DNA of 64,000 bases from Schleiferia thermophila (lineage in GTDB: Bacteria > Bacteroidota > Bacteroidia > Flavobacteriales > Schleiferiaceae): contig NZ_QPJS01000001.1 of assembly GCF_003337435.1 (NCBI RefSeq), positions 1,109,998-1,173,997 on the forward strand, read 5' to 3'. Each line of letters starts with the position of its first letter. The first letter of the stretch is position 1. Shown here one piece after another: positions 9,306 through 17,909 of this stretch. A program made the position numbers and the translations under genes. The notes beneath the pieces were generated by a model. That model saw only the letters and a list, made by a program, of their open reading frames with translations, was not told the DNA's origin and did no database searches.

Positions 9306-10434
9306 AATAATTTGAATAATCTCTCAGTTTTATTAAAACATTCACAATTCGTTCTGCAGTTTTACCATCCCATAATTCCGGAATTTTCCCCTTTTTCCAT
9401 TCACCTCGTTTTAGTATTTCAAGTGCTGCTTTTATTGCTTTAGGATTTGATCCTACTAATTCATTGGTACCGATTTCTACTGTTTCAGGCCTTTCCGTAG
9501 TATCTCGTAGGGTTATACAAGGAATACCCATCACCGTTGTTTCTTCTGTAATGCCTCCCGAATCCGTAATGACTGCCTTTGCGTGTTTGACAAGATAATT
9601 GAAGGACAGATAACCCAGAGGCTCTACAGTATATAGATTTGGATAACTAATACCTAGTTCTGAATAAACCTTAAAAGTTCTGGGATGCATTGGAAATATT
9701 ACCGGTAAGCCGTCAATATTTGTTACTATTTCATGTATCATACTCTTTAGCTTTTGGGCATCATCCACATTGGCAGGGCGGTGTAAAGTCAGCACAAAAT
9801 ATTGGCCTGGTTGTAAATTAAATATTTCCCAAAAAGGAGGAGGATAAAACCGGTGCTGATTAGCCATTAATGTATCAATCATCACATTGCCTACTAAAAA
9901 TATTCTTTTTTCATCAATTCCCGATTTTAATAGGTTTTGGTTTGCCCATGTGGTAGTGGTAAAAAAATAGTCTGTAATACTATCCGTTACGATTCTATTG
10001 ATCTCCTCTGGCATACTCATATCTCCGGATCGAATCCCAGCTTCTACATGAGCTACTTTTGTATTTAATTTTTTTGCGACTATGCTGCATGCCAATGTGC
10101 TGTTCACATCCCCAACTACAATGACTAAATCAGCCGGATGAGCAATCAACTCCTTTTCAAAAGCCACCATAATAGCAGCAGTTTGCTCAGCTTGCGTGCC
10201 GCCTCCACATCCCAGATTTACATCAGGCTCAGGTATGTTGAGCTCCCGAAAAAACGTTTCGCTCATTTTTTCATCATAGTGCTGCCCGGTATGTACCAGA
10301 CGATACTTTATAAAACTCCACTTATCTTGACCACTTTTAATTTTTAATTTCTCATTTTTAATTTTTATTGCATGAATAATTGGAGCTATTTTCATAAAAT
10401 TCGGGCGGGCACCGGCAACTAAAGAAATGTTCAT
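9298..10434 (-). CDS. wecB: UDP-N-acetylglucosamine 2-epimerase, non-hydrolysing
   Basis: Converts UDP-GlcNAc to UDP-ManNAc in the cytoplasm. Family landmarks are GARPNFMKIAPI near the N-terminus, HTGQHYD, VGDVNSTL, HVEAGIRSGD, PEEINR and the late DSGGITEE. Length is 378 residues, normal for the family. The segment after the first helix (about residues 22-38) is Lys/Ile-rich and is encoded by a TTTTAATTTTTA-type direct repeat (10335-10370) that resembles intergenic repeats of Bacteroidota. It falls in a loop where the family varies in length, so activity need not be lost. A second, FnlC-type member of the superfamily lies at 18872. Confidence 0.9.
   Translation of the reverse strand: MNISLVAGARPNFMKIAPIIHAIKIKNEKLKIKSGQDKWSFIKYRLVHTGQHYDEKMSETFFRELNIPEPDVNLGCGGGTQAEQTAAIMVAFEKELIAHPADLVIVVGDVNSTLACSIVAKKLNTKVAHVEAGIRSGDMSMPEEINRIVTDSITDYFFTTTTWANQNLLKSGIDEKRIFLVGNVMIDTLMANQHRFYPPPFWEIFNLQPGQYFVLTLHRPANVDDAQKLKSMIHEIVTNIDGLPVIFPMHPRTFKVYSELGISYPNLYTVEPLGYLSFNYLVKHAKAVITDSGGITEETTVMGIPCITLRDTTERPETVEIGTNELVGSNPKAIKAALEILKRGEWKKGKIPELWDGKTAERIVNVLIKLRDYSNYYV
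10335..10370. repeat. AT-rich direct repeat embedded in wecB coding sequence
   Basis: Two copies of a TTTTAATTTTTA-like unit, separated by ATTTCTCA, lie inside the wecB frame. On the coding strand this reads as Lys/Ile/Asn/Glu codons. The same kind of AT-rich unit is familiar from intergenic DNA of Bacteroidota genomes; that is from memory, not from a search. Confidence 0.6.
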
Positions 10435-10443
10435 AATTATTAT

Positions 10444-11487
10444 TTAAAGTAAATTATAGATTTCAACAAGTCTATTTGTCACATTTCTTGAATCATGTAT
10501 ATCTTCAACAAATTGTCTCGATTTTTTTCCTATTTCAATTAGTAAGTGTTTGTTGTCAACAAGAAATTTTAAAACCTCATAAATAGTAGAAGGATTGGCA
10601 TTTATAATTGGAATGGATTTGCCATAATCAATATATTTGAAATATGATTCTCGAATAAAACAAATAGTCGGACGTCCATGGGCCATTGCTTCAATTGAAG
10701 CTGTTCCGTACCAACCGCCAAGGATTTGATCCACAAAAATATCGCATTCTATGTACTTTTTTTTTAGCTCATTATGAGTAACATTTTCAACTAATAGCAT
10801 TTTGATTGGATAACCCTCATTTATTAATTTATCGATAGCATTTATAATAAATAAGGATCCCTTATTACCCCGGCTTGTAGGCGCATGCATTATGACAATA
10901 TCTTCTGAAGGGATAGCTTTCGGTGAATATTTGTATTCTGACAAATCAATAGCTAATGGAAGTACCTCTGATCCTGGAACAAACTCAGAAAGGTAAGGGG
11001 CACAAACCAACTTCTTATCTAAATATTTCGATTCTGATCTTAATCTAGCTAATTTTTTTTTGTCACTTTTTTTTGCTTCTTCAGGTGTTTTATAAAACAT
11101 CACATTTGTGATTTCGTATTTTTTTATAGAATATTCATAAAGTTGAACATCATAACCCAAATATTCCATAATTACTTTTTTACCAAAAAACTTATAAAAA
11201 GGCAAATCCAATTGCCAAGGCAATAACGTTGTCCCATAATAGAAATGAAAAATATCATATTTAAAAAAACATTTTATACGGAATAAATAATTCCATGTAT
11301 GTTTTATAACTTTTTGAATAAAGTTACCACCGTGTTTGAGTTCTACATCTGTTACTCTTTTAAATGCATCAGGATAGGTTACTGATATGGCGTCATATCC
11401 CATTTTTCTTAATTCTCTGGCAAATAGACCTGACTGTGTGCCATAATTTACTAAACCATGAAAAATTTTGGATTTACGGTTTCGCAT
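10444..11487 (-). CDS. Glycosyltransferase, GT-B fold (GT4/GT1-like)
   Basis: A 347-residue protein with an N-terminal GLVNYGTQSGLFARELRKMGYDA, which is the donor/acceptor loop of GT-B enzymes, DIFHFYYGTT in the middle, and a C-terminal GWYGTASIEAMAHGRPTI. That last motif corresponds to the conserved E-A-x-A-x-G-x-P signature in which the glutamate contacts the nucleotide-sugar. No signal peptide or transmembrane helix is present, as expected for a peripheral membrane glycosyltransferase. It sits between the flippase and wecB. Sugar specificity cannot be read from the sequence. Confidence 0.78.
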   Translation of the reverse strand: MRNRKSKIFHGLVNYGTQSGLFARELRKMGYDAISVTYPDAFKRVTDVELKHGGNFIQKVIKHTWNYLFRIKCFFKYDIFHFYYGTTLLPWQLDLPFYKFFGKKVIMEYLGYDVQLYEYSIKKYEITNVMFYKTPEEAKKSDKKKLARLRSESKYLDKKLVCAPYLSEFVPGSEVLPLAIDLSEYKYSPKAIPSEDIVIMHAPTSRGNKGSLFIINAIDKLINEGYPIKMLLVENVTHNELKKKYIECDIFVDQILGGWYGTASIEAMAHGRPTICFIRESYFKYIDYGKSIPIINANPSTIYEVLKFLVDNKHLLIEIGKKSRQFVEDIHDSRNVTNRLVEIYNLL

Positions 11488-11506
11488 GTGTGCTATTAAA
11501 ATTAGA

Positions 11507-13006
11507 CTAATTCTGGGAATGCTTTGTCAATATTGACTTTAATTCTAGCCGTTTATCCAATTCTTTAAACGAAAACCAAGCAGAAATCAGAATAAGCAGC
11601 AATCCTATACTATAGGAATAGGGGCTACCCAAAAGTTTTACTACCATAAAGCCAGTAAATGCCAAAGCCAGTTGTGGTACGAATATTTTATAAAAAGCAG
11701 GGGTAAACGAAAAATCATATTTTAATCTGGCCACAAGAAATACTTGGATCAAATAAAACATGTAAGTTAATAGAAATGAAATCCCCAATCCGCTCAATCC
11801 CCAGAAATAGTAACCCCAAATATTTAAAGCCAGCATATATACATTGGTAGCAAGTTCGTTCCAGAAAAAAAGTTTACTTGCCCCTTTTGCCAAAAAAATA
11901 AAGGCAACAGCCCAGGAAGCAGCCTTGAAAAACATACCCAAAGCAGCATATAGTATCATGTCGTTAACCGGTAAAAATTTGGTTGAGTAAAGCACTATCA
12001 CGACCCAATTGATAAAAACCAGGAAAACTATAATAATTGGAGCTAAGATTAATAAGGCAATTTCGGCTTGCTGATTGATGACTTCTTTACTTTCTTCGTT
12101 GCTATGTGCTACTGCTGACAGGCGAGGATAATAATCAGTGCTCATGGCAGTAAAAACCAGTCCTACATAAGTGTTGATTACAGCAAAGCCGGCATTGTAA
12201 AGTCCCACTTGATCCACACCACCGGTATTGCTGATATAAATCCTCACAATATATGATGCTGCTATTGTAATCAAGCCGCTAAGGCTGATCATAAAGCCCA
12301 ATTTCAACATATCCTTCCCCTCTGCAATGGTACGGGCTATTGATACATAAATTGGTTTTAAACCGAGTTTTTGAGCAAAGTACCAGGAAATCATTAATGA
12401 TGTGACCGATGAAATGATAATAGCAGGCACTATGCCCTTAATCCCATATATGTAATAGAGAGGAATGGTGGTAAAAAGTCCCAACACACTGCCAATCATT
12501 CCGGATTTGGCCATATAACCTATCTGACGCATGCCGCGCAACAATACTCCCTGTCCACTACTGATTTGGTCAATGAGTAAAGTTACTGAAATGAGAATAA
12601 AGGCATAGGTATATTCCCTATTTCCAAAAGTAATTTGACTAAGCCAAGGAGATAAGACGAGTGTACTTATTGCTCCCAGGATGCCGGTAATCCATACAAG
12701 CCTCCTGAAAACAGTCACCACAATAGATACACGAATGGAGTTGCCTGTGCTATGTGCCGCAGAAATATCTTTTACAGCACTGGTTGACAACCCAAAGTTT
12801 GTCAAACCTGCGATTAAACCGGTTGTCGATTGTAACAATCCGGCGATGCCCATTCCAGATGGTCCCAATAGAATGGCAATAAACTTTGACCTGATGATCC
12901 CAATTATTATTTGAAACACCTGTACTCCTCCAAAAATGGAGGTGGCTTTCATAATTTGCCTATAGGCAACTTTATTTTCCTGCACTAAAGAATTGGTTGA
13001 CTGCAC
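11507..13006 (-). CDS. wzx: Wzx-type O-antigen/polysaccharide flippase
   Basis: A 499-residue polytopic protein with about 12-14 hydrophobic segments, of the MOP exporter superfamily. The N-terminal [17 protein letters not shown] and [15 protein letters not shown] are typical of Bacteroidota Wzx proteins. It would flip undecaprenyl-linked repeat units to the periplasm for the polymerase at 6914. The frame opens with GTG at 13006, overlapping the aminotransferase by 35 bases. An in-frame GTG at 12985 or an ATG at 12952 are alternatives. The later ATG would remove a stretch ([10 protein letters not shown]) that aligns with the usual N-terminus of relatives, so one of the GTG starts is preferred. 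Confidence 0.85.
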   Translation of the reverse strand: MQSTNSLVQENKVAYRQIMKATSIFGGVQVFQIIIGIIRSKFIAILLGPSGMGIAGLLQSTTGLIAGLTNFGLSTSAVKDISAAHSTGNSIRVSIVVTVFRRLVWITGILGAISTLVLSPWLSQITFGNREYTYAFILISVTLLIDQISSGQGVLLRGMRQIGYMAKSGMIGSVLGLFTTIPLYYIYGIKGIVPAIIISSVTSLMISWYFAQKLGLKPIYVSIARTIAEGKDMLKLGFMISLSGLITIAASYIVRIYISNTGGVDQVGLYNAGFAVINTYVGLVFTAMSTDYYPRLSAVAHSNEESKEVINQQAEIALLILAPIIIVFLVFINWVVIVLYSTKFLPVNDMILYAALGMFFKAASWAVAFIFLAKGASKLFFWNELATNVYMLALNIWGYYFWGLSGLGISFLLTYMFYLIQVFLVARLKYDFSFTPAFYKIFVPQLALAFTGFMVVKLLGSPYSYSIGLLLILISAWFSFKELDKRLELKSILTKHSQN

Positions 13007-14108
13007 TCACCACAATATTTTGCTCTTCAAGTGTCATTCCCGGCCATATGGGTAAACTTATGCAAGTATCAGCTATTTGCTCTGTAATTGGATAATGACC
13101 TCTCGTAAACCCTAGTAAACTATATGCCGTCTGAAGATGTGGAGGAATTGGATAATGAATAAGAGTTTGAATCCCCTTCTCATTCAAGTATTTTTGTAGC
13201 TGATCCCTCTGAAAAAGTCGAATTACAAACAAGTGCCACACATGGCTTAGGGTTGCATCAGATTCGAAAAAATCAGGGTGTTTCGGAAGGATAATTTCTG
13301 GATTTTTGATGTTTTCACAATAATACCGAGCAATCTCTCGCCTTTGTTGGTTTTCCTGGTCGATGTACTTTAGTTTAATGTCCAAAAAAGCAGCCTGAAT
13401 TTCATCCAGTCGGCTGTTCAGCCCTTGGTAATCGTTTATGTACTTCTTCCGACTGCCGTAGTTTGCCAATGCCCGCACGACATCGGCCAGTTGATCATCG
13501 TTGGTGGTTACAGCTCCAGCGTCGCCCAGTGCTCCTAAGTTTTTGCCAGGATAGAACGACAGTCCTGCAGCATCTCCAAGGGAGCCCGTTTTTCTGCCAT
13601 TCCACACTGCACCAATGGCTTGAGCATTGTCTTCGATGATTTTCAGATTGTATTTCTTTACCAAGGTCTCAAGCCTTTCACTCCAGCACACCTGACCATA
13701 AAGGTGTACCACCATAATGGCCTTGGTTTTTTCGGTAATGTGCTGTTCAACAAGGTCGATATCCAGGTTGTAGGTATGAATATCCGGCTCGACCAAAACC
13801 GGTTTTAAACGATTGTCGGTAATGGCAAGGATGGAGGCAATGTAGGTATTGGCAGGCACAATCACTTCATCTCCCTCATTTAAAATGCCCAATTCGTTCC
13901 AAGCCCTCAAAATCAATCGAAGCGCATCCAATCCATTGGCCACACCGATGGCGTGTTTTACACCGATATAAGTAGCAAGATTGCTTTCAAATTGTTTTAC
14001 CTTCTCACCCATCAAATACCAACCGGAGTCGATTACCTCGGCAGCTGCTTCTTTCAGCTGTTGAGCGTATTGGGCATTTATGTCTTTTAAGGGTAAAAAT
14101 GATATCAT
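12972..14108 (-). CDS. DegT/DnrJ aminotransferase, FdtB/QdtB-like (3-amino-3,6-dideoxyhexose)
   Basis: PLP-dependent sugar aminotransferase predicted to aminate C3 of a dTDP-3-keto-6-deoxyhexose. It has [11 protein letters not shown] at the N-terminus, NGLDALRL for phosphate binding, EDNAQAIGA for the PLP-contacting Asp, and Lys189 in SFYPGKNLG as the PLP lysine (numbered from the start used here). The ATG at 14108 is chosen because it gives a four-base ATGA overlap with the upstream acyltransferase and matches family N-termini; the frame also has an ATG at 14129. The two QdtA-like isomerases at 17095-17908 would make its 3-keto substrate. The neighbouring acyltransferase would acylate its product. 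A WbpE-type role on a UDP-uronic acid is the main alternative. Confidence 0.8.
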   Translation of the reverse strand: MISFLPLKDINAQYAQQLKEAAAEVIDSGWYLMGEKVKQFESNLATYIGVKHAIGVANGLDALRLILRAWNELGILNEGDEVIVPANTYIASILAITDNRLKPVLVEPDIHTYNLDIDLVEQHITEKTKAIMVVHLYGQVCWSERLETLVKKYNLKIIEDNAQAIGAVWNGRKTGSLGDAAGLSFYPGKNLGALGDAGAVTTNDDQLADVVRALANYGSRKKYINDYQGLNSRLDEIQAAFLDIKLKYIDQENQQRREIARYYCENIKNPEIILPKHPDFFESDATLSHVWHLFVIRLFQRDQLQKYLNEKGIQTLIHYPIPPHLQTAYSLLGFTRGHYPITEQIADTCISLPIWPGMTLEEQNIVVSAVNQFFSAGK

Positions 14109-14878
14109 TCCTCTTGATTTTTTAACCATTCATCATATCCGATTCCTTGCCATGGCATCCCCCGGTCGAAGTGATAAGGCCAGGGATAATGTCTTTTGCC
14201 CTTTGAGTTAAACAGAGGCATTTTACTTAGTTTTCCTAATACTTTTGCTGGATTACCTTGGATTAAGGAATCATCTTCGAATGTCCCCCCGGCTACAGAG
14301 TTGGCAGCTACCATGCTATGGTTTCCGATTCGAACTCCAGGCAATAAGATAGCACCCGTTAATATCTGTGTATAATTGCCTACATAAGGTCCTTTTAAAT
14401 CCTCCGAAGGTGGCGTTGAATCATTTGTAAAAACAACAAAAGGATAAACGAATACAAAGTCACCCGTTTCAGAATTCTGACCAATATTGACAAAACTGTG
14501 AAATCTATTGTAATTTCCAAGTTTTACATAACCTTGTATATCGGTGTAAGACCCAAAGGAACAATGCTCGCCAGCGATGGTATATTCCCTTACCGTTACT
14601 CTGTGCCCAGTGTTTAGGTGTGCTGCAAGCTTTGATCCTGCATAAATAATAGTATGACTTCTGATCAATGAATTGTTACCAATATATGTAACGGGATTTT
14701 CATATTTTTCATCCCAATAATATGAATGTAGCGGCTCACCAATAACACAGTGATTTGCGATAATTACATTGTCACCTATTATTACGTTATCGTATATGAT
14801 GGTATGATCACCGATTTTGACATTTTTTCCTATTTGAGCATTAGGCGATATCCTGATATTCTCCTTATTAAATTTCAT
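14105..14878 (-). CDS. Left-handed beta-helix (LpxA-like) N-acyltransferase
   Basis: A 257-residue protein with many hexapeptide repeats ([LIV]-G-x4), starting [23 protein letters not shown], and a C-terminal [10 protein letters not shown]. It is longer than simple sugar N-acetyltransferases and has a basic/aromatic tail ([20 protein letters not shown]). Its plan recalls LpxA/LpxD, which use acyl-ACP rather than acetyl-CoA. It is adjacent to a sugar aminotransferase on one side and to a FabG-like reductase, an acyl ligase and an acyl carrier protein on the other. The simplest reading is that it moves an acyl group, perhaps a 3-hydroxyacyl, from that carrier to the amino sugar. An ordinary QdtC-like acetyl transfer cannot be excluded. 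Confidence 0.75.
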   Translation of the reverse strand: MKFNKENIRISPNAQIGKNVKIGDHTIIYDNVIIGDNVIIANHCVIGEPLHSYYWDEKYENPVTYIGNNSLIRSHTIIYAGSKLAAHLNTGHRVTVREYTIAGEHCSFGSYTDIQGYVKLGNYNRFHSFVNIGQNSETGDFVFVYPFVVFTNDSTPPSEDLKGPYVGNYTQILTGAILLPGVRIGNHSMVAANSVAGGTFEDDSLIQGNPAKVLGKLSKMPLFNSKGKRHYPWPYHFDRGMPWQGIGYDEWLKNQEE

Positions 14879-14884
14879 ACGGTT

Positions 14885-15616
14885 TTAAATTGTACCTGAA
14901 TCTACAAAAATATTTTGTCCGGTTATTGAGCTTGCCTCCTGCGTACATAAAAAATAAACCATTGAAGCAACTGAACTTTTTTCTGTAGGAATTTTTAATG
15001 AAGTTCTTTGATAAATTCTGTTCTTTTGGTCTGGTGTAAGGGACGAACTCATCTCAGTCTCCATAAATCCTGCTACTAAGCAATTACTTCTGATCTTTCT
15101 CTCCCCCCACTCCCGAGCCGTATTTTTTGAAAAGGCTTCTAAGGCTCCTTTTGTGGATGCATACATGGCTAGCCCCTTATATCCTGTATGAACACTTATC
15201 GAGGATAGGTGTACTATTGATCCCATTACATTGTGAAGGAGCATATTTCTGAGCACAAACTTTGTCAACATTATTGGAGAAAATACGTTAACCTTGTACA
15301 TATGTATGAGCGGATCAAGTTGTACATTGGTAATGATATCATCGTAGGCTACTGCAGCGTTATTTACATAAGCATTGAGCGCTTCTTTGTCTATTAATTC
15401 ATTAAAAAACTGTTTTAAATTATCTGTATCTGCGAGGTCATAGCTTTTCCAACTAAATCTATCTTCATAAGACTTTTGTAGCCTTATAATTTCTTCTGTT
15501 TTTGTCCGACTGATACCGAATACTTTCCAATTGTTATCAAGGAATTTTGTACACAATTCAATGCCCAAACCTTTGGATACTCCAGTGATCAAAACAGTTT
15601 TACCTTCATTTTCCAT
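14885..15616 (-). CDS. Short-chain dehydrogenase/reductase, FabG-like
   Basis: A 243-residue classical SDR. The cofactor motif is TGVSKGLG near residue 11, followed by VNNAAV, the catalytic Ser in HLSSIS and the catalytic Tyr/Lys in YASTKGALE. The C-terminal TGQNIFVDSGTI is the family's usual ending. FabG enzymes reduce 3-ketoacyl-ACP to 3-hydroxyacyl-ACP with NADPH. Because an acyl carrier protein and an acyl-activating ligase follow upstream in the same operon, this role is preferred over a sugar reductase. It lies 6 bases from the acyltransferase gene and 10 from the ligase gene. Confidence 0.8.
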   Translation of the reverse strand: MENEGKTVLITGVSKGLGIELCTKFLDNNWKVFGISRTKTEEIIRLQKSYEDRFSWKSYDLADTDNLKQFFNELIDKEALNAYVNNAAVAYDDIITNVQLDPLIHMYKVNVFSPIMLTKFVLRNMLLHNVMGSIVHLSSISVHTGYKGLAMYASTKGALEAFSKNTAREWGERKIRSNCLVAGFMETEMSSSLTPDQKNRIYQRTSLKIPTEKSSVASMVYFLCTQEASSITGQNIFVDSGTI

Positions 15617-15626
15617 ACTTAATTTA

Positions 15627-16859
15627 TTAAGATTGGGATTTTAATTTTCCTGATCTGGTTACATCTAATTTTTCGACCATCCGAATTACCCTGGGTATTT
15701 TATATTCTTGTAAATGGTCTTTTAAAATCTTCCTGATTTCAGATTCAGTGCATTTTTTATCTTTTAATAATATAACATCAGCACAAATGATATTTCCAAT
15801 AATACTATTTTGTTTAGAATATACTTTCGCATTTTTAATTACATCTATATTTCGGAGAACTTCTTCAACCTCAAGTAAATTCACTTTATACCCTCCCACA
15901 TTTACAAAATCAGATGTTCTTCCCATTATTTTAAAATTCAAGGGATCATGTTGAATGATCTCAACTCGATCACCCGTATAATACCATTCTTCCACATCCA
16001 GATCAACCATACCCAGCAAACTGCGATGTACTACAATTTCATTATCGACAATTTTTATTTTATTCTTGTACTTTTCTGGTATTGAAAAATTCTCTCCATC
16101 ATGGGTAATCAGAATTGTTCCAAACTCTGTAGTTGCATAGGTGTTTTTTATTTTCGCATTTACAAAGCACTTCGATAAATTTTCAATGAGCTTCTTGTCA
16201 GATTTTTCACCACCTAATGTAATTCTTTTTATTGTTTGGTTTACTCTATTTTCAAAAGGTTGCAATAGCCTGTAAAAAGTAGGGGTCGCCGAAATATGAG
16301 TTATTTTATATTTATTTATTGCATCAAACACTAGTTCCCTCTCCACATCGAATAAGTTTATCAATGTGTTTTTATTAAAAAGCGCTTGAAAATACACCTG
16401 TAATCCTGCAATGTGTGTAATATTGTAAGCAAAACCCCACACATCCTTACTATGTTTTTCATTGATGACTAATCCTTTGCCTATTGACTCATAATTATGA
16501 GTTACTTTCTTAGGTAAACCGGTAGTACCAGAAGTAAAAAGAGTGATCGACCAATTTCTTCTGCTTTTTATTTTTTCAATTAAATCTTCTTTATTTAAAA
16601 TCCAAGGTATTTCTACATCTTCCGCTTTATTTAAAAGTATAACATCATCCCCCAAAATTCTTTCTATCTCTTCTTTCTTGAAGGTATAATCGACCAAAGT
16701 AACGTTCTTATTTGCCAGGACAGCAACGATGATGTTATGGAGGTATTGGTATAAATTTTCAAAAATACCGATAGGATAGTATCGATTGTTTTTATTGATT
16801 TCTTCTACAAGTCCTTCCCAAGAGTAATGTTGATTATTCTTTACATCTATCAAAAACAT
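15627..16859 (-). CDS. AMP-forming acyl-activating ligase (acyl-CoA/acyl-ACP synthetase-like)
   Basis: An ANL-superfamily adenylating enzyme of 410 residues, shorter than the usual 500 or more because the N-terminal portion is reduced. Core motifs are intact: LFTSGTTGLPKKVTHN (phosphate loop), TYATTEFGT (adenine-binding), YYTGDRVEI, GRTSDFVNVGGYKVN (hinge) and a C-terminal TRSGKLK with the catalytic lysine. It is likely to adenylate a short carboxylic acid and load it on the phosphopantetheine of the carrier protein encoded 4 bases upstream. The acyl substrate cannot be read off. The compact size and the ACP neighbour suggest an acyl-ACP ligase rather than a catabolic acyl-CoA synthetase. Confidence 0.8.
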   Translation of the reverse strand: MFLIDVKNNQHYSWEGLVEEINKNNRYYPIGIFENLYQYLHNIIVAVLANKNVTLVDYTFKKEEIERILGDDVILLNKAEDVEIPWILNKEDLIEKIKSRRNWSITLFTSGTTGLPKKVTHNYESIGKGLVINEKHSKDVWGFAYNITHIAGLQVYFQALFNKNTLINLFDVERELVFDAINKYKITHISATPTFYRLLQPFENRVNQTIKRITLGGEKSDKKLIENLSKCFVNAKIKNTYATTEFGTILITHDGENFSIPEKYKNKIKIVDNEIVVHRSLLGMVDLDVEEWYYTGDRVEIIQHDPLNFKIMGRTSDFVNVGGYKVNLLEVEEVLRNIDVIKNAKVYSKQNSIIGNIICADVILLKDKKCTESEIRKILKDHLQEYKIPRVIRMVEKLDVTRSGKLKSQS

Positions 16860-16863
16860 GTCT

Positions 16864-17094
16864 TCACTTTAGTGCATTAAGTTTATTTACAATTTCCCCC
16901 ACCGTATTAACAATTCCTTCTTCAAAAATATCGATGCCATACTCCGATTCGATTCGAACAGTCAATTCGGCTAAATCCAGTGAATCTAAACCCAAATCCG
17001 ATCTTAAATGAGTGTTTTCGGTGAGTTGAGAAACTTCGCTTCTTCCTCTGTTTCTGAGCACTACATTGAAAATTTCTAAAAGTTTGCTTTCCAT
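16864..17094 (-). CDS. Dedicated acyl carrier protein
   Basis: A 76-residue four-helix carrier with the phosphopantetheine site LGLDSLDLAEL, attachment Ser38, and an acidic helix II (VRIESEYGIDI). Length is normal for an ACP. It is unlikely to be the housekeeping fatty-acid ACP because it sits inside a polysaccharide operon, one base from the QdtA-like gene and four bases from the ligase gene. It would carry the acyl group for the ligase, FabG-like reductase and LpxA-like transferase. A separate phosphopantetheinyl transferase elsewhere in the genome would be needed for activation. Confidence 0.88.
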   Translation of the reverse strand: MESKLLEIFNVVLRNRGRSEVSQLTENTHLRSDLGLDSLDLAELTVRIESEYGIDIFEEGIVNTVGEIVNKLNALK

Positions 17095-17511
17095 TTATTG
17101 AAATTTATAAGATTTAAAAAGTTCATATTCTCGTATATAATCTTCTTCATCATATACTTCCGAAGCCAAAACCAGACAAATTGCTCCGGAAGAGAAGCTT
17201 TTTTCTTTTGCCCAAATTCCTGGCGGAATATGCAATCCATAATAGGGTCGATTTATTAAAACAGTTTTTTTTAGCATACCATCATCTAGCTCTACTTCAA
17301 AACTTCCACTCACTGCTACTAAGATCTGATGACATTTTTTATGGGCGTGCCCACCTCGATCTTCTCCTCCAGGTATGTCATAGATGTAGAAGATTCTTTT
17401 TATTTCAAAAGGAACCTCTTTTAAATTTGTAATTGGAGTAATATTACCAGCTCTGTTTTGAATTTTTGGAAATTCTATTAAACTACAATTGAAAACTGTA
17501 ACTTTATACAT
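17095..17511 (-). CDS. QdtA/FdtA-family dTDP-4-keto-6-deoxyhexose 3,4-ketoisomerase, copy with intact HAH motif
   Basis: Small RmlC-like cupin (138 residues) of the FdtA/QdtA family, which shifts the keto group of dTDP-4-keto-6-deoxyglucose from C4 to C3. The signature YIYDIPGGEDRGGHAHKK carries both conserved histidines, His55 and His57. PYYGLHIPPGIWA and the C-terminal VYDEEDYIREYE are also typical. The product would feed the FdtB/QdtB-like aminotransferase at 12972. It overlaps its tandem paralogue by 8 bases. Whether the product has gluco (Qui3N) or galacto (Fuc3N) configuration is not decided by these motifs. Confidence 0.83.
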   Translation of the reverse strand: MYKVTVFNCSLIEFPKIQNRAGNITPITNLKEVPFEIKRIFYIYDIPGGEDRGGHAHKKCHQILVAVSGSFEVELDDGMLKKTVLINRPYYGLHIPPGIWAKEKSFSSGAICLVLASEVYDEEDYIREYELFKSYKFQ

Positions 17512-17908
17512 TTTTTTTAGATTTCAAAAAGTCTAAATAATCTCTTATATAATCATTTTCATCAAATTCTGTTGAACTCAAAACAATTGCAACTGAGTTT
17601 GTGGAAAAGTTTTGCATTTGCCTCCAATAACCCGCCGGAATATAAAGGCCATAGTACGATCTGTTGAGCGAAAAGGTTTGTTTTATCGTTCCATCATCTA
17701 CCACTACATCGAAGCTTCCCGAAAGTGCTACGATAAACTCCTGCTGTTTTTTAAATGCATGTCCCCCGCGCACTTGTCCACCCGGTACATCATAGATCCA
17801 GTACACCCGCTCAATTTTAAAGGGAATATGTTTAAATTCCTCGATAAAAGAAAGATTTCCTCTTGGGTCCTCAAATTTGGGAAGATTTATTATTTCGGGC
17901 TTCTTCAT
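17504..17908 (-). CDS. QdtA/FdtA-family cupin, copy with HAF in place of HAH
   Basis: A 134-residue paralogue of the next gene, with the same WIYDVPGG and YYGLYIPAGYWR blocks and the EFDENDYIRDY tail. In the motif RGGHAFKK, His50 is kept but the second histidine is replaced by Phe52. Since this His-x-His pair lies in the active site of FdtA/QdtA enzymes, this copy may have altered stereochemistry, a different substrate, or a partner role in a heterodimer. It directly follows rmlA (one base gap). It is intact and has no sign of decay. Confidence 0.78.
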   Translation of the reverse strand: MKKPEIINLPKFEDPRGNLSFIEEFKHIPFKIERVYWIYDVPGGQVRGGHAFKKQQEFIVALSGSFDVVVDDGTIKQTFSLNRSYYGLYIPAGYWRQMQNFSTNSVAIVLSSTEFDENDYIRDYLDFLKSKKNV

Positions 17909-17909
17909 T

